Positions 16,439 to 24,749 of a DNA stretch of 64,000 nucleotides are shown one piece after another (the first letter of the stretch is position 1; each line of letters starts with the position of its first letter). The notes beneath the pieces were generated by a model. That model saw only the letters and a list, made by a program, of their open reading frames with translations, searched no databases and was not told the DNA's origin. This stretch comes from Kribbella steppae. GTDB taxonomy: Bacteria > Actinomycetota > Actinomycetes > Propionibacteriales > Kribbellaceae. Location of the stretch: NCBI RefSeq assembly GCF_004342025.1, contig NZ_SLWN01000006.1, positions 496,001 through 560,000 on the forward strand, given 5' to 3'. The translations under genes were made by a program, and so were the position numbers.

Positions 16439-17377
16439 GTGACCACATCTCCTCCCCAGCCCCCGCAGAACCCGTACCCCGGTCAGCCGGGTGGTTACGG
16501 ACCGCCGCCGGAGCAGTTCCCGCAGTACACCCAACAGGGCCAGCCGCACGGTCAGCCCCAGGGTCAGCCGCAGCATCAGGGCCAGCCGCAGCAGGCGCCG
16601 TACGCCCAGCAGCCGTTTCAGCAGCAGGCGCCGCACCAGCAAGGTCAGCAGTTCCCGCAGCAGGGGCAGTCGTTCCCTCAGCAAAGCCAGCACCCGCAGC
16701 AGGGTCAGCACCCACAGCACCAGGGCCAGTTCCCGCAGCAGCAGGGGCAGCCGATGCCGCAGGGTGCGCTGCAGTGCCGCTTCTGCGGTGCCGTCCCGGC
16801 GGAGCAGGCGACCGTGCGCGGTCACCAGGGCATGATCGTGGTGATGCGGTTCCTCAAGCTGCAGGGGCCGTTCTGCCGCACCTGCGGGATCGCGACCGTC
16901 CGGGACATGACCGCGAAGAGCCTGTGGCAGGGCTGGTGGGGTATCGGATCGATGATCGTCAACCCGATCACGATGCTGATGAACATCGAGCCCTGGGCGA
17001 AGTTCCGCAAGCTGCCCGAGCCGGCTCCAGGTGCGCCCGGCCGGCCGATGAACCCGGGCAAGCCGCTGGTCCAGCGCCCGGCGATGGCCATGCTGCTGCT
17101 CCCGATCGCACTGATCGCAGCGATCGTGGTGATCAACCTGAACATCACCACGACGTCCGAAGCCGAGGTCGGATCCTGTGTGGTGAACGAGGGCACCGCG
17201 GCCAGCCCGAGGGTCAAGATCGTCGACTGCGCTTCGTCCGACGCGGAGTACAAGGTCGTCGGCAAGCTCGACGACACCGTCGACGACGCGAAGTGTCAGC
17301 AGTTCGCCGGCTACGAGGCGGCGTACACCTCCGAGGTGGGCTCGCAGAAGTACACCCTCTGCCTCGCCCCGGTCTGA
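16439..17377 (+). CDS. Gln/Pro-rich membrane protein with CxxC pairs (LppU/SCO3897-like)
   Basis: Membrane-anchored protein of 312 residues with three parts. Residues ~1-110 are low-complexity Gln/Pro/Gly with tandem GQPQ and QQG repeats. Residues ~112-200 hold two CxxC pairs (CRFCGAVP and CRTCGIATVRD) that probably bind zinc, then a short aromatic helix. A transmembrane segment (MLLLPIALIAAIVVI) follows, and a C-terminal extracytoplasmic domain has Cys residues in VGSCVVNEG, VDCASSD and YTLCLAPV. The C-terminal part resembles the LppU/SCO3897 family, whose function is unknown. The start is GTG with AGGAAG. Confidence 0.6.
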   Translation: MTTSPPQPPQNPYPGQPGGYGPPPEQFPQYTQQGQPHGQPQGQPQHQGQPQQAPYAQQPFQQQAPHQQGQQFPQQGQSFPQQSQHPQQGQHPQHQGQFPQQQGQPMPQGALQCRFCGAVPAEQATVRGHQGMIVVMRFLKLQGPFCRTCGIATVRDMTAKSLWQGWWGIGSMIVNPITMLMNIEPWAKFRKLPEPAPGAPGRPMNPGKPLVQRPAMAMLLLPIALIAAIVVINLNITTTSEAEVGSCVVNEGTAASPRVKIVDCASSDAEYKVVGKLDDTVDDAKCQQFAGYEAAYTSEVGSQKYTLCLAPV

Positions 17378-17387
17378 GGCTCCAGGG

Positions 17388-17424
17388 GGTGCCGGTCTAC
17401 GGGTAGTACCCGTAGACCGGCACC
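17388..17424. terminator. strong 16-bp hairpin terminator
   Basis: A perfect 16-bp stem (GGTGCCGGTCTACGGG at 17388-17403, complement at 17409-17424) encloses the 5-nt loop TAGTA and is followed by TTT. It ends the rightward LppU-like gene. It also encodes the last residues (VPVYGYYP) and the stop of the leftward deaminase gene, so the stem is partly coding. Confidence 0.85.
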
Positions 17425-17822
17425 TTTGCCTCGTCGTACAGAGCAGGGCCTTCCTGCGGTACGGCCGGGAAGCTGCCTCCGGTCTTGAGGCCGTTGAGCT
17501 GCTCACCCGACAGCGCGTAGACCACCCGGCCAAGACCGGACCGGGCCAGTGCGCCCGAGCACATCTCACACGGCTGGCAGCTCGTGTACATCGTCGTCGC
17601 CGCAGCCGTCTCCGCGTCCAGCTGACTGGCCGCCCACACCGCGAGCTTCAACTCCGGGTGGAAGCTGATGTTCGCGTCGGTGATGGTCGAGTTCTGCTCC
17701 TCGACGAGTACCGTCCCGTCCGGGCCGACCAGCAGCGAGCCGAACGGCGGGTTGCCGGATCGGCGCGCGGCCGCGGCCAGCTCGATCGCGCGGCGGAGGA
17801 AGCCTTCTGCTTCGGGGGTCAC
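17397..17822 (-). CDS. nucleoside/guanine deaminase-like cytidine-deaminase-fold protein
   Basis: Zinc deaminase of 141 residues related to guanine and tRNA-adenosine deaminases. The zinc site is HPE (ISFHPELKLAVWAA), where most relatives have HAE, and the Cys pair is in SCQPCEMCSGAL. The proton-shuttle Glu is present, so activity is likely retained. I chose the GTG preceded by GGAGAAGGA, which overlaps the upstream LLM stop in a GTGA; an in-frame ATG lies 15 nt further upstream. Its substrate is probably a purine or pyrimidine base or nucleoside. Confidence 0.8.
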   Translation of the reverse strand: MTPEAEGFLRRAIELAAAARRSGNPPFGSLLVGPDGTVLVEEQNSTITDANISFHPELKLAVWAASQLDAETAAATTMYTSCQPCEMCSGALARSGLGRVVYALSGEQLNGLKTGGSFPAVPQEGPALYDEAKVPVYGYYP

Positions 17823-18688
17823 GTGTCCTTCTCCCATCGTCGGTGCGCCGCGATCGTCGCCAGCGCCTGCCAGGCCACCTCGGGCCGCTCGGTCTCGGCG
17901 GGATCACCTACGAAGGGATCCAGTACGACGCTCCGCGCGCCGAGATCACGGAGTGCGTCGATATCGGCCAGCACCTGGTCGAGCGAGCCCTCACCCGCGA
18001 CCCGCTCGTCGTCGGGCAGCGCCGAAGGGGTCAGCCGGAGCAGGATGCGGGGCGCGAACTCGGGCACCGGGCGTTCTTCCTCGGCCGCGATCACCCGCAG
18101 CCGATCCATTGCCGTTCGCAACCAGTCGACGCGTTCCCGGAGTGGGTGCCACGCGTCGCCGAGGCGGACGGCCCGACGGAGTCCCGCCGTACTGCGGCCG
18201 CCGACCCAGAGCGGGATGTGACCGCCGCCGTAGTCCTTGTCGTTCGCCCAGGCGCGACGGATCTCGATCAGCGTCTGGTCGGTCACGCGACCGCGCCGGT
18301 CGAAGTCGGCACCCAGGGCCTCGAACTCCTGCCGGGCCCAGCCGACACCGACCCCGAGGACGAGCCGGCCGCCGCTCAGCTGGTCGAGGTTCGCGGCCAT
18401 CCTTGCCACCAGCAACGGGTGGCGGTACGGCGCGATCAGCACGGTGGTGCCGAGGCGGACCCGATCGGTGATGCCGGCCAGCCAGCTCAGCGTGGTGAAC
18501 GGCTCGTAGAAGGGCGCCGGGTACTGCTCCGCGACATCGGGGGTGATGGCTACGTGATCGGAGACCATCAGCAGGTCGTAGCCGAGGCCTTCGACCGTGC
18601 GGGCCCAGTCGCGGAGCCGGCCCGGGTCCGTGCCGGGGCCGAAGTTGGGGACGTTCACACCGAGTTCCACGCCATTCAGGCTATCCAT
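17819..18688 (-). CDS. LLM-class F420-dependent oxidoreductase
   Basis: Luciferase-fold oxidoreductase of 289 residues. Diagnostic segments are LGVNVPNFGPGTDPGRL, DLLMVSDHVAITPDVA, the cofactor loop LSGGRLVLGVGVGWARQEFEALG (near ~105-127) and PLWVGGRSTAGLRRAVRLGDAW. This is the common actinobacterial F420 pattern. It is the first gene of a leftward pair with the deaminase, coupled by a 4-nt overlap. It is divergent from the Lrp-family regulator gene 76 nt away, which may regulate it. Confidence 0.82.
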   Translation of the reverse strand: MDSLNGVELGVNVPNFGPGTDPGRLRDWARTVEGLGYDLLMVSDHVAITPDVAEQYPAPFYEPFTTLSWLAGITDRVRLGTTVLIAPYRHPLLVARMAANLDQLSGGRLVLGVGVGWARQEFEALGADFDRRGRVTDQTLIEIRRAWANDKDYGGGHIPLWVGGRSTAGLRRAVRLGDAWHPLRERVDWLRTAMDRLRVIAAEEERPVPEFAPRILLRLTPSALPDDERVAGEGSLDQVLADIDALRDLGARSVVLDPFVGDPAETERPEVAWQALATIAAHRRWEKDT

Positions 18689-18752
18689 CCCGATGGTGGA
18701 TTCTGAAGGGAATGCTCCCGGCGTCCGATGGGTTCCGCCGTGGAATCGCCGG

Positions 18753-18758
18753 TATATT
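18753..18758 (+). promoter_or_regulatory. TATATT -10 of a probably leaderless Lrp-type transcript
   Basis: TATATT ends 6 nt before the ATG at 18765, the spacing expected if transcription starts at the first base of the start codon. No Shine-Dalgarno is present. The -35 is poor. Confidence 0.5.
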
Positions 18759-18764
18759 CGCGAT

Positions 18765-19229
18765 ATGACCGAGAGTCTCGATCAGACCGACTGGGCCATC
18801 CTGGTCGAGCTGCAGAACGACGCCCGGATGTCGCTGACCGAACTGGGCCGCCGGGTGAACCTCAGCGCGTCGGCGACCACCGAGCGGGTCCGCCGGCTGG
18901 AGTCGACCGGGATCATCACCGCGTATCGCGCCGAGGTGGATCTGACCAAGGTGGGTTATCCGGTGCTGGCCGTCGTACGGCTGAAGTACCCGGGCAACAA
19001 GCATGAGCCGCTGCATCGGCTGCTGAAGGAACGCCTCGAGATCCTCGAATGCCTGCGCACCACCGGCGACGACTGCTACACCATCAAGGTCGCCGCCGCC
19101 TCGATGCCGCATCTGGAGGAGCTGGTCAACGAGCTCACCGAGTTCGGCAGCACCACCACGAACCTGGTCTACTCCCAGACCCAGCCCTACCGCGGCCCGC
19201 AGCAAGACCCGGCGACGTCCACACTCTGA
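18765..19229 (+). CDS. Lrp/AsnC-family transcriptional regulator
   Basis: Feast/famine regulator of 154 residues. The N-terminal HTH reads SLTELGRRVNLSASATTERVRRLES. The C-terminal RAM domain (VGYPVLAVVRLKYPG, then LECLRTTGDDCYTIKVAA) senses amino acids or related ligands and drives oligomerisation. The ATG follows a TATATT by 6 nt, so the mRNA is probably leaderless. It lies divergent to the LLM/deaminase pair. The next two rightward genes start within 20 nt or overlap and may form one transcript with it. Confidence 0.87.
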   Translation: MTESLDQTDWAILVELQNDARMSLTELGRRVNLSASATTERVRRLESTGIITAYRAEVDLTKVGYPVLAVVRLKYPGNKHEPLHRLLKERLEILECLRTTGDDCYTIKVAAASMPHLEELVNELTEFGSTTTNLVYSQTQPYRGPQQDPATSTL

Positions 19230-19248
19230 CCGTGGGAACGTTGCCCCG

Positions 19249-20082
19249 GTGAAGGCTCTTGGCATCGACGTCTCCCCCGCCCTGCTCAAGAACTGGATCG
19301 ACTGGCTGGCGCCCGACGTCCAGCCGTTCTTCGTCACTCGCCAGCAGGCAACCGAGTGGGATCTGCCTGTCGACGACCGTCAACCAACGGCTGAGCAGCG
19401 CGACACCTACCGGACGTACGGCGTCGACAGCAGCGCTGTGCTGGTCAGCTGGCTCGACGAACCGGCGTACCTGAGTCTGCCCAAGGCGATCAGAGCGCGA
19501 TTGGTCCGCGCCCAGGTGAACCACAACCGAGCCGCCGTCCCGACTGTCCGCCGCTGGCAGTCCGTCCTCGGGCCGGAGCTCCGCCGTCAAGCAGACGGTC
19601 ACCGCTTCGTCTGGTGGAAGTCGCTGCTTCACGACTCGGCCGAGATTGTGCTGCCAAGGATCGTCAGCGAGGACCTGGGCCCGAGCCGCCATGCAGAGGT
19701 CGTCGACTGGCCGTCCGAACCTGTACGCCGACTGGCCGGCACCTTCCCATCCGGCAGCGGCCCCAACTGCTTCGGCACGGTGATGGCCGCGGCCGGTGTC
19801 GACGGGGCGGACGAGATCTGGATGCTGCGCGAGCCATTCGAGCGTTGGCTTGCGGACGCCACGATTGCCGGCGGACGGGACGACGTACCAGGCACCGTCT
19901 TCGTCTGGCGCGATACGGCACACGCCGTCCAGCATGCTGCGATCACCATCGGTACCGGGTGGATGCTGCACAAGCCTTCGCAGTCCTGGATGACGCCGCG
20001 CAAGATCCGCACGGTCGCCGAGGTGCGACGCGCCACTCGAACTGCAGGCTGGCGGCTGCATCGGCGTAGCCTGGTCCGGTGA
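19249..20082 (+). CDS. unknown protein with Cys/His dyad (papain-like/NlpC-P60-like?)
   Basis: Protein of 277 residues that I do not recognise as a named family. The N-terminal ~140 residues are charged and helical. The C-terminal half contains GPNCFGTVMAA, with a Cys opening a helix, and later GTVFVWRDTAHAVQHAAITI, with His before a strand, then GWMLHKPSQSW. That order of Cys then His suggests a papain-like or NlpC/P60-like hydrolase, but this is pattern reading only. No signal peptide is seen. The start is GTG 19 nt after the Lrp stop, and the end overlaps the next start in a GTGA. Confidence 0.6.
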   Translation: MKALGIDVSPALLKNWIDWLAPDVQPFFVTRQQATEWDLPVDDRQPTAEQRDTYRTYGVDSSAVLVSWLDEPAYLSLPKAIRARLVRAQVNHNRAAVPTVRRWQSVLGPELRRQADGHRFVWWKSLLHDSAEIVLPRIVSEDLGPSRHAEVVDWPSEPVRRLAGTFPSGSGPNCFGTVMAAAGVDGADEIWMLREPFERWLADATIAGGRDDVPGTVFVWRDTAHAVQHAAITIGTGWMLHKPSQSWMTPRKIRTVAEVRRATRTAGWRLHRRSLVR

Positions 20083-20855
20083 GGCTGCTCGTCACTGGAG
20101 CCAGTGGGTTCCTGGGGAGCGAAGTGGTGCGCCTGGCCGAGCACGAGGTGGTACCGACCTACTACAGCCAGCCAGTTCCGGGTGGCGTCCGGATGGATGT
20201 CCGGGACCGGGGCGAGGTCGACGACGTCATTCGCAAGGTGCGCCCGGACGGCATCATCCACGCGGCCTTCCAGCAGTCCGACTGGGCGACGACGGCGGAC
20301 GGTCCGGCGAACGTCGCGCTCGCCGCCCGCGGCACGCGGTTGGTCTTCGTGTCGACCGACGTGGTCTTCGGCGGTCGCTCGGAGCCGTACGACGAGGACG
20401 CGAGCCCGTGCCCGGTCACGCCGTACGGTGCGGCGAAGGCAGCCGCCGAAACGGCGATCCGGGCCATCGACCCATCAGCCGTCATCGCCCGTACGTCGCT
20501 CATCATCGGGTACGACGGCCAATCGCAGTCCGAGCGATTCGTGCACGCGTTGGCCGCCGGGGAGCCAGGAGCCCTGTACAGCGGAAACATCCGCTGCCCG
20601 GTCCACGTGACCGACCTGGCGTCGGCGCTACTCGAACTCCTGGACTCCGACGCCAAAGGCCCCGCGCATGTGGCCGGCCCTCAAGCGGTCACCCGCCTCG
20701 ACCTCGGCCGCCTGATCGCCACCCGCGACGGCCTGGACCCGCACGCCCTGCCTTTCACACCCGGCCCGCCCTCAGACGTCCGCCTCGACAGCACCAGAAC
20801 ACAGACCCTGCTCCGCACCCGACTACGAGGTGTGCACGAGTTCCTAGCCGCGTGA
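20079..20855 (+). CDS. RmlD-like NAD(P)-dependent sugar-nucleotide reductase/epimerase
   Basis: Short extended-SDR protein of 258 residues. It begins MRLLVTGASGFLGSEV (GxxGxxG), has STDVVFGG with the catalytic Ser/Thr region and the YxxxK as YGAAK. Overall order resembles dTDP-4-dehydrorhamnose reductase (RmlD), but no rhamnose genes are nearby, so it is probably a paralogue with another substrate. The start is GTG in a 4-nt GTGA overlap with the preceding unknown gene, so the two are translationally coupled. Confidence 0.72.
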   Translation: MRLLVTGASGFLGSEVVRLAEHEVVPTYYSQPVPGGVRMDVRDRGEVDDVIRKVRPDGIIHAAFQQSDWATTADGPANVALAARGTRLVFVSTDVVFGGRSEPYDEDASPCPVTPYGAAKAAAETAIRAIDPSAVIARTSLIIGYDGQSQSERFVHALAAGEPGALYSGNIRCPVHVTDLASALLELLDSDAKGPAHVAGPQAVTRLDLGRLIATRDGLDPHALPFTPGPPSDVRLDSTRTQTLLRTRLRGVHEFLAA

Positions 20856-20877
20856 TGCGGGACTCAGCTGGCCTGAC

Positions 20878-21312
20878 TCAGGCTGTTTCGTCGACGGTGG
20901 TGGTGACTGGGGTGCCGAGTTCGACGGTGCGACTGACGGTGCAGAGGCGGTCGTGGGACATCTTCACCGCGCGCGGGAGGGCCTCACGAGCCTTGTCGCC
21001 GGCCTCGCCCTCGGGGAAGCGGATGGTGAACTCGACGGCGAGGTTCTCCATCCGGTTGCCCTCCTCGGGGTCGCGCAGCTTGTCGCCGCGGACGACCGCC
21101 CGGAACTCGGTCGGCTCGGCCCGGCGGCTGACCACGACGTCGACGTCGATCGCCGAGCAGGTCCCGATCGCGGCCAGCAGCAGCTCGACCGGGGTGAAAT
21201 CGGTGTCGTCACCGCCGGAGCCGACCCGGATCGTGCCGCCGCGTGCGTTGCGGACCTCGTAGCTGCTGTTGGCGAGGCGCTCGAACTGCACCTGCCGGAG
21301 AGAGTCGCCCAT
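20878..21312 (-). CDS. OsmC-family protein
   Basis: OsmC/Ohr-superfamily protein, ~144 residues. The fold is shown by GGDDTDFTPVELLLAAIGTCSAIDVDVVV, where the Cys of AIGTCSA is the usual first redox Cys. The second expected Cys is found in SHDRLCTVSRTVELGTPV. OsmC proteins reduce organic hydroperoxides with thiols. Two starts are possible, a GTG at 21321 and the ATG at 21312; I took the ATG because homology starts there. The next minus-strand gene upstream is only 30 nt away, so they may be co-transcribed. Confidence 0.82.
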   Translation of the reverse strand: MGDSLRQVQFERLANSSYEVRNARGGTIRVGSGGDDTDFTPVELLLAAIGTCSAIDVDVVVSRRAEPTEFRAVVRGDKLRDPEEGNRMENLAVEFTIRFPEGEAGDKAREALPRAVKMSHDRLCTVSRTVELGTPVTTTVDETA

Positions 21313-21342
21313 AACCGTCACATTCTGTTGCTTGTGGCAACG

Positions 21343-21993
21343 TCAGAGATTCTTCAGAGCCTCGGTCACCGGGGTCACGCCGGCGACGAGTTCGAGGGTC
21401 CGGCCGATCGCGGCCGGGGTGTCGCAGAGGCCGGCCAGCACGAGTGCCACGTCATCGCGGCTGATCTTGCCGTTGCCGGTCTTGTCTTCGAGCCGGACCT
21501 GGCCGGTGCCGGGGTCGTTGGTGAGCCCACCGGGTCGCAGGATGGTCCAGTCCAGGTCGCGCCGTCTCAGGTCCTCCTCGGCGGCCCACTTCGCCTTGAG
21601 GTAGACGGTGAACACCTCGTCGTCGGTCAACGAGTCGGCCCGGTCGGCGCCCATCGAGCCGACCTGGATGTGCCGCCGTACGCCGGCCTGCTCGGACGCG
21701 TCCGCGAACAGTGTGGCGGCTCCGCGGTCGACGGTGTCCTTGCGCGCCTTCCCGCTGCCCGGCCCGGCGCCTGCGGCGAAGATCGCCACGTCGGCTCCGG
21801 CCAGTACGTCGGCGACAGCCGCGGCATCAGCCTGTTCGAGATCGAGTACGGCGGCCTGCCCGCCGGCGGCGGTGATGTCGCCCTCATGGTCGGGGTTGCG
21901 GACCATCCCGACCACCTCGTGCCCGTCGTCGGCCAGCAGCTTGGTCAGCCGCAGCGCGATCTGCCCGTGTCCACCCGCTATCACGACTCGCAT
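21343..21993 (-). CDS. NAD(P)H-binding atypical SDR
   Basis: Atypical short-chain dehydrogenase of 216 residues with the NAD(P)H-binding fold of the YwnB/HSCARG type. It starts MRVVIAGGHGQIALRLTKLL, has VAIFAAGAGPGSGK, RHIQVGSMGADRAD, and DWTILRPGGLTNDPGTG. Such proteins are often stress-linked oxidoreductases or redox sensors. The active-site Tyr/Lys pair appears in VYLKAKWAAEED. It is divergent from the alpha/beta-hydrolase gene across 42 nt and upstream of the OsmC gene on the same strand. Confidence 0.8.
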   Translation of the reverse strand: MRVVIAGGHGQIALRLTKLLADDGHEVVGMVRNPDHEGDITAAGGQAAVLDLEQADAAAVADVLAGADVAIFAAGAGPGSGKARKDTVDRGAATLFADASEQAGVRRHIQVGSMGADRADSLTDDEVFTVYLKAKWAAEEDLRRRDLDWTILRPGGLTNDPGTGQVRLEDKTGNGKISRDDVALVLAGLCDTPAAIGRTLELVAGVTPVTEALKNL

Positions 21994-22035
21994 ACCCCGA
22001 GCCTAACCCGCCGCGGAATCAGGCAGACTGCTCCC

Positions 22036-22812
22036 GTGCCTCACGCAACAACCGCCGACGGCCAACGCATCGCCTACCAGGTCCGGGGCGACGGGCCACC
22101 GCTCGTTCTGCTGGCCGGCCAGTCCAATAGCCACGCCTGGTGGAACCCGGTCCGTCCCGACTTCGAGGCGTCGTACCGGACCATCACCCTCGACTGGCGC
22201 GGCACCGGGCACAGCGACAAGCCGGACGAGGTCTACAGCACGCCCGGGTTCGCCGACGACGTCATCGCCGTAATGGACGACCTCGGTCTGGCCACTGCAC
22301 ACATCTATGGAGCGTCGATGGGCGGCCGGGTCGCGCAGTGGGTCGCGATCAACCACCCCGACCGCGTGAACGCTCTCGTGCTCGGGTGCACCTCACCCGG
22401 CGCGGCACACGGCTACGAGCGAAGCCGGGAGCTCCGCCGCGCGCTCGCCGACCCCAAGCGGACGGGCCGGGTGCTGCTCGACCTCATGTACACGCCTGAC
22501 TGGCTAGCGGCGAATCCCGGCCCGCACCCGGTCCTGGGTGACCCGAACATGCCGTCGTACGCGAAGGCCCGGCACCTGGTCGCGAGCAACAAGCACGACG
22601 CGTGGGACGACCTGCCGAGGATCACAGCTCCCACGCTCGTCCTGCACGGGACGGACGACGTCTTCAGCCCGGCCGCGAACGCGCCACTGCTCGCCGATCG
22701 CATCCCCGGCGCCCGGGCCGAGCTCATCCCGGGCGCTCGGCACGCCTACTTCCACGAGTTCCACACCACCGCCGGACCGATCGCACTGGAGTTCCTCGCT
22801 CAGTCGGACTGA
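22036..22812 (+). CDS. alpha/beta-hydrolase
   Basis: Alpha/beta-fold hydrolase of 258 residues. The oxyanion region is VLLAGQSNSHAWW, the nucleophile elbow is IYGASMGGRVAQ with the Ser in GxSxG, the Asp lies in LHGTDDVFSP, and the His in GARHAYFHEF. The start is GTG. A CAGACT hexamer ends 6 nt before it, so a leaderless transcript is plausible. The substrate is unknown; ester or peroxidase-type activity are common in this group. It converges on the PrpE-like gene, with both stops inside a hairpin. Confidence 0.8.
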   Translation: MPHATTADGQRIAYQVRGDGPPLVLLAGQSNSHAWWNPVRPDFEASYRTITLDWRGTGHSDKPDEVYSTPGFADDVIAVMDDLGLATAHIYGASMGGRVAQWVAINHPDRVNALVLGCTSPGAAHGYERSRELRRALADPKRTGRVLLDLMYTPDWLAANPGPHPVLGDPNMPSYAKARHLVASNKHDAWDDLPRITAPTLVLHGTDDVFSPAANAPLLADRIPGARAELIPGARHAYFHEFHTTAGPIALEFLAQSD

Positions 22813-22830
22813 CGCAGGTCAGTCGGGCTG
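22801..22830. terminator. bidirectional hairpin containing both stop codons
   Basis: CAGTC-G-GACTGAC, loop GCAG, GTCAGTC-G-GGCTG forms a 12-bp stem with one G-G mismatch and one wobble. The stop of the rightward hydrolase and the stop of the leftward ligase both lie inside it, so the two proteins end in similar residues (QSD and QPD). Confidence 0.7.
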
Positions 22831-24699
22831 ACGCAGGATCGGGCGGAGCGCCTCGAGTACGGCGGGATCCTCGATGGTCGACGGCACCGGCTCGTCCCGG
22901 CCGTCCGCGATCCCACGCATCGTCTTGCGCAGGATCTTCCCCGACCGCGTCTTCGGCAGCGCCTCCACCACCGACACGTCCCGGAATGCGGCCACCGGCC
23001 CGATGTCCCGCCGTACCGCAGCCACCAATTCCTCCCGCAGCACGTCCTCGGCGATGTCGGCACCGGCCTTCAGTACGACGAGGCCGCGCGGGAGCTGACC
23101 CTTCAACGGGTCGTGTACGCCGATCACCGCACACTCGGCCACAGCGGGATGGGCCGCCAGTACGGCCTCCATGCTGCCGGTCGACAACCGGTGCCCGGCC
23201 ACGTTGATCACGTCGTCGGTGCGGCCCATCACGAAGATGTACCCGTCCTCGTCGAGGTAGCCGGAGTCGCCGGTCAGGTAGTAGCCGTCGTACCGGCTCA
23301 GGTAGTTGTCGATGTAGCGCTGGTCGTCACCCCACAGCGTCGGCAACGCGCCCGGCGGCAGCGGCAGCTTGATCGCGATCGCGCCTTCCTCGCCCGGCGG
23401 CAGTTGGGTGCCCGCGGCGTCGAGGATCTGCAGGTTCCAGCCGGGCATCGGGACGGTGGCTGAGCCGGGTTTGGTCGGCAACGGTTCGAGGCCGCGCGGG
23501 TTGGCCGCGATCGGCCAGCCGGTCTCGGTCTGCCACCAGTGATCCACCACCGGTACGCCGAGGTGCTCGTGTGCCCAGTGGTAGGTCTCCGGGTCCAGCC
23601 GCTCACCGGCCAGGAAGAGCGTGCGGAAGCTGCCGAGGTCGTACTTCGCCAACTCCGCCGCGGAGGGGTCCACCTTCTTGATCGCCCGCAACGCCGTCGG
23701 CGCGGTGAACAACGCCTTCGCGCCGTGGTCGGAGATGACCCGCCAGAATGCTCCAGCATCCGGCGTACCGACCGGCTTCCCCTCATAAAGCACGGAAGTC
23801 GCGCCGACCAGCAGGGGTGCGTAGACGATGTAGGAGTGGCCGACGACCCAGCCGACGTCCGAGGCCGTCCACCACACGTCACCCGGACCGACGTCGTAGA
23901 CCGAGCGCATCGACCAGGCCAGTGCGACCGCGTGACCGCCGTTGTCGCGGACCACACCCTTCGGCTTCCCCGTCGTACCCGAGGTGTACAGGATGTAGAG
24001 CGGGTCGGTCGCCACCACCGGGACCGGGTCGGCGGGTTCCGCGCCGGCCGTGAGCTCGGCCCAGTCCAGGTCGCGGTCGCCGAGCTTCGCAAGAGCTGCC
24101 TCGCGCTGGAGCACGATCGTGTGGTCGGGCTGGTGCTGGGAGAGCTCGAGGGCGGCGTCGATGATCGGCTTGTACTCGACCACGCGGGTCGGCTCGATAC
24201 CGCAGGACGCGGCCACGATGACGCGCGGCGTGGCGTCGTCGATCCGGGCCGCGAGCTCCTTCGGCGCGAAGCCGCCGAAGACCACGGAGTGGATCGCGCC
24301 GAGCCGAGCGCACGCCAGCATGGTGATGGCGGCTTCCGGCACCATCGGCATGTAGACGATGACGCGATCGCCCTTGCCGACACCGAGTGACCTCAGCGCG
24401 CCGGCGAACACCGCGACCTCGTCGCGCAACTGCCGATACGTCAGGGTCCGCTTGGTCGCGGTGACCGGTGAGTCGTAGATCAATGCGGCCCGGTCGCCGT
24501 GGCCCGCCTCGATATGCCGATCGAGAGCGTTGTGCGACGTATTCAGCTCAGCGTCGGGGAACCAGCGATACAACGGTGCGTTGACGGAGTCGAGCGCACG
24601 CGTCGGCGCTTGCGTCCAGGAGATCGCTCCTGCCGCTTCGAGCCAGAACCCTTCCGGGTCATCGACACTCCGGCGATAGCTTTCGTTGTACGCACCCAT
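22819..24699 (-). CDS. prpE: propionate/acetate-CoA ligase (PrpE-like)
   Basis: ANL-superfamily acyl-CoA synthetase of 626 residues, activating a short acid to an acyl-adenylate and then to the CoA ester. The N terminus YNESYRRSVDDPEGFW is that of PrpE/Acs proteins. The P-loop is YTSGTTGKPKG, the A8 hinge region is TGDSGYLDEDGYIFVMGRTD, and the catalytic Lys is in LPKTRSGKILRKTMRG. PrpE-type (propionate) fits best, acetate being the alternative. The ATG has GAGGAGG at 8 nt. It is divergent from the threonine-dehydratase-like gene. Regulation by lysine acylation at SGKILRK is known in the family. Confidence 0.82.
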   Translation of the reverse strand: MGAYNESYRRSVDDPEGFWLEAAGAISWTQAPTRALDSVNAPLYRWFPDAELNTSHNALDRHIEAGHGDRAALIYDSPVTATKRTLTYRQLRDEVAVFAGALRSLGVGKGDRVIVYMPMVPEAAITMLACARLGAIHSVVFGGFAPKELAARIDDATPRVIVAASCGIEPTRVVEYKPIIDAALELSQHQPDHTIVLQREAALAKLGDRDLDWAELTAGAEPADPVPVVATDPLYILYTSGTTGKPKGVVRDNGGHAVALAWSMRSVYDVGPGDVWWTASDVGWVVGHSYIVYAPLLVGATSVLYEGKPVGTPDAGAFWRVISDHGAKALFTAPTALRAIKKVDPSAAELAKYDLGSFRTLFLAGERLDPETYHWAHEHLGVPVVDHWWQTETGWPIAANPRGLEPLPTKPGSATVPMPGWNLQILDAAGTQLPPGEEGAIAIKLPLPPGALPTLWGDDQRYIDNYLSRYDGYYLTGDSGYLDEDGYIFVMGRTDDVINVAGHRLSTGSMEAVLAAHPAVAECAVIGVHDPLKGQLPRGLVVLKAGADIAEDVLREELVAAVRRDIGPVAAFRDVSVVEALPKTRSGKILRKTMRGIADGRDEPVPSTIEDPAVLEALRPILRQPD

Positions 24700-24749
24700 C
24701 TGCCTGGCCTCCTCATCGACGGCTCCACTCATCGTGGCAGGGTTGAGGC

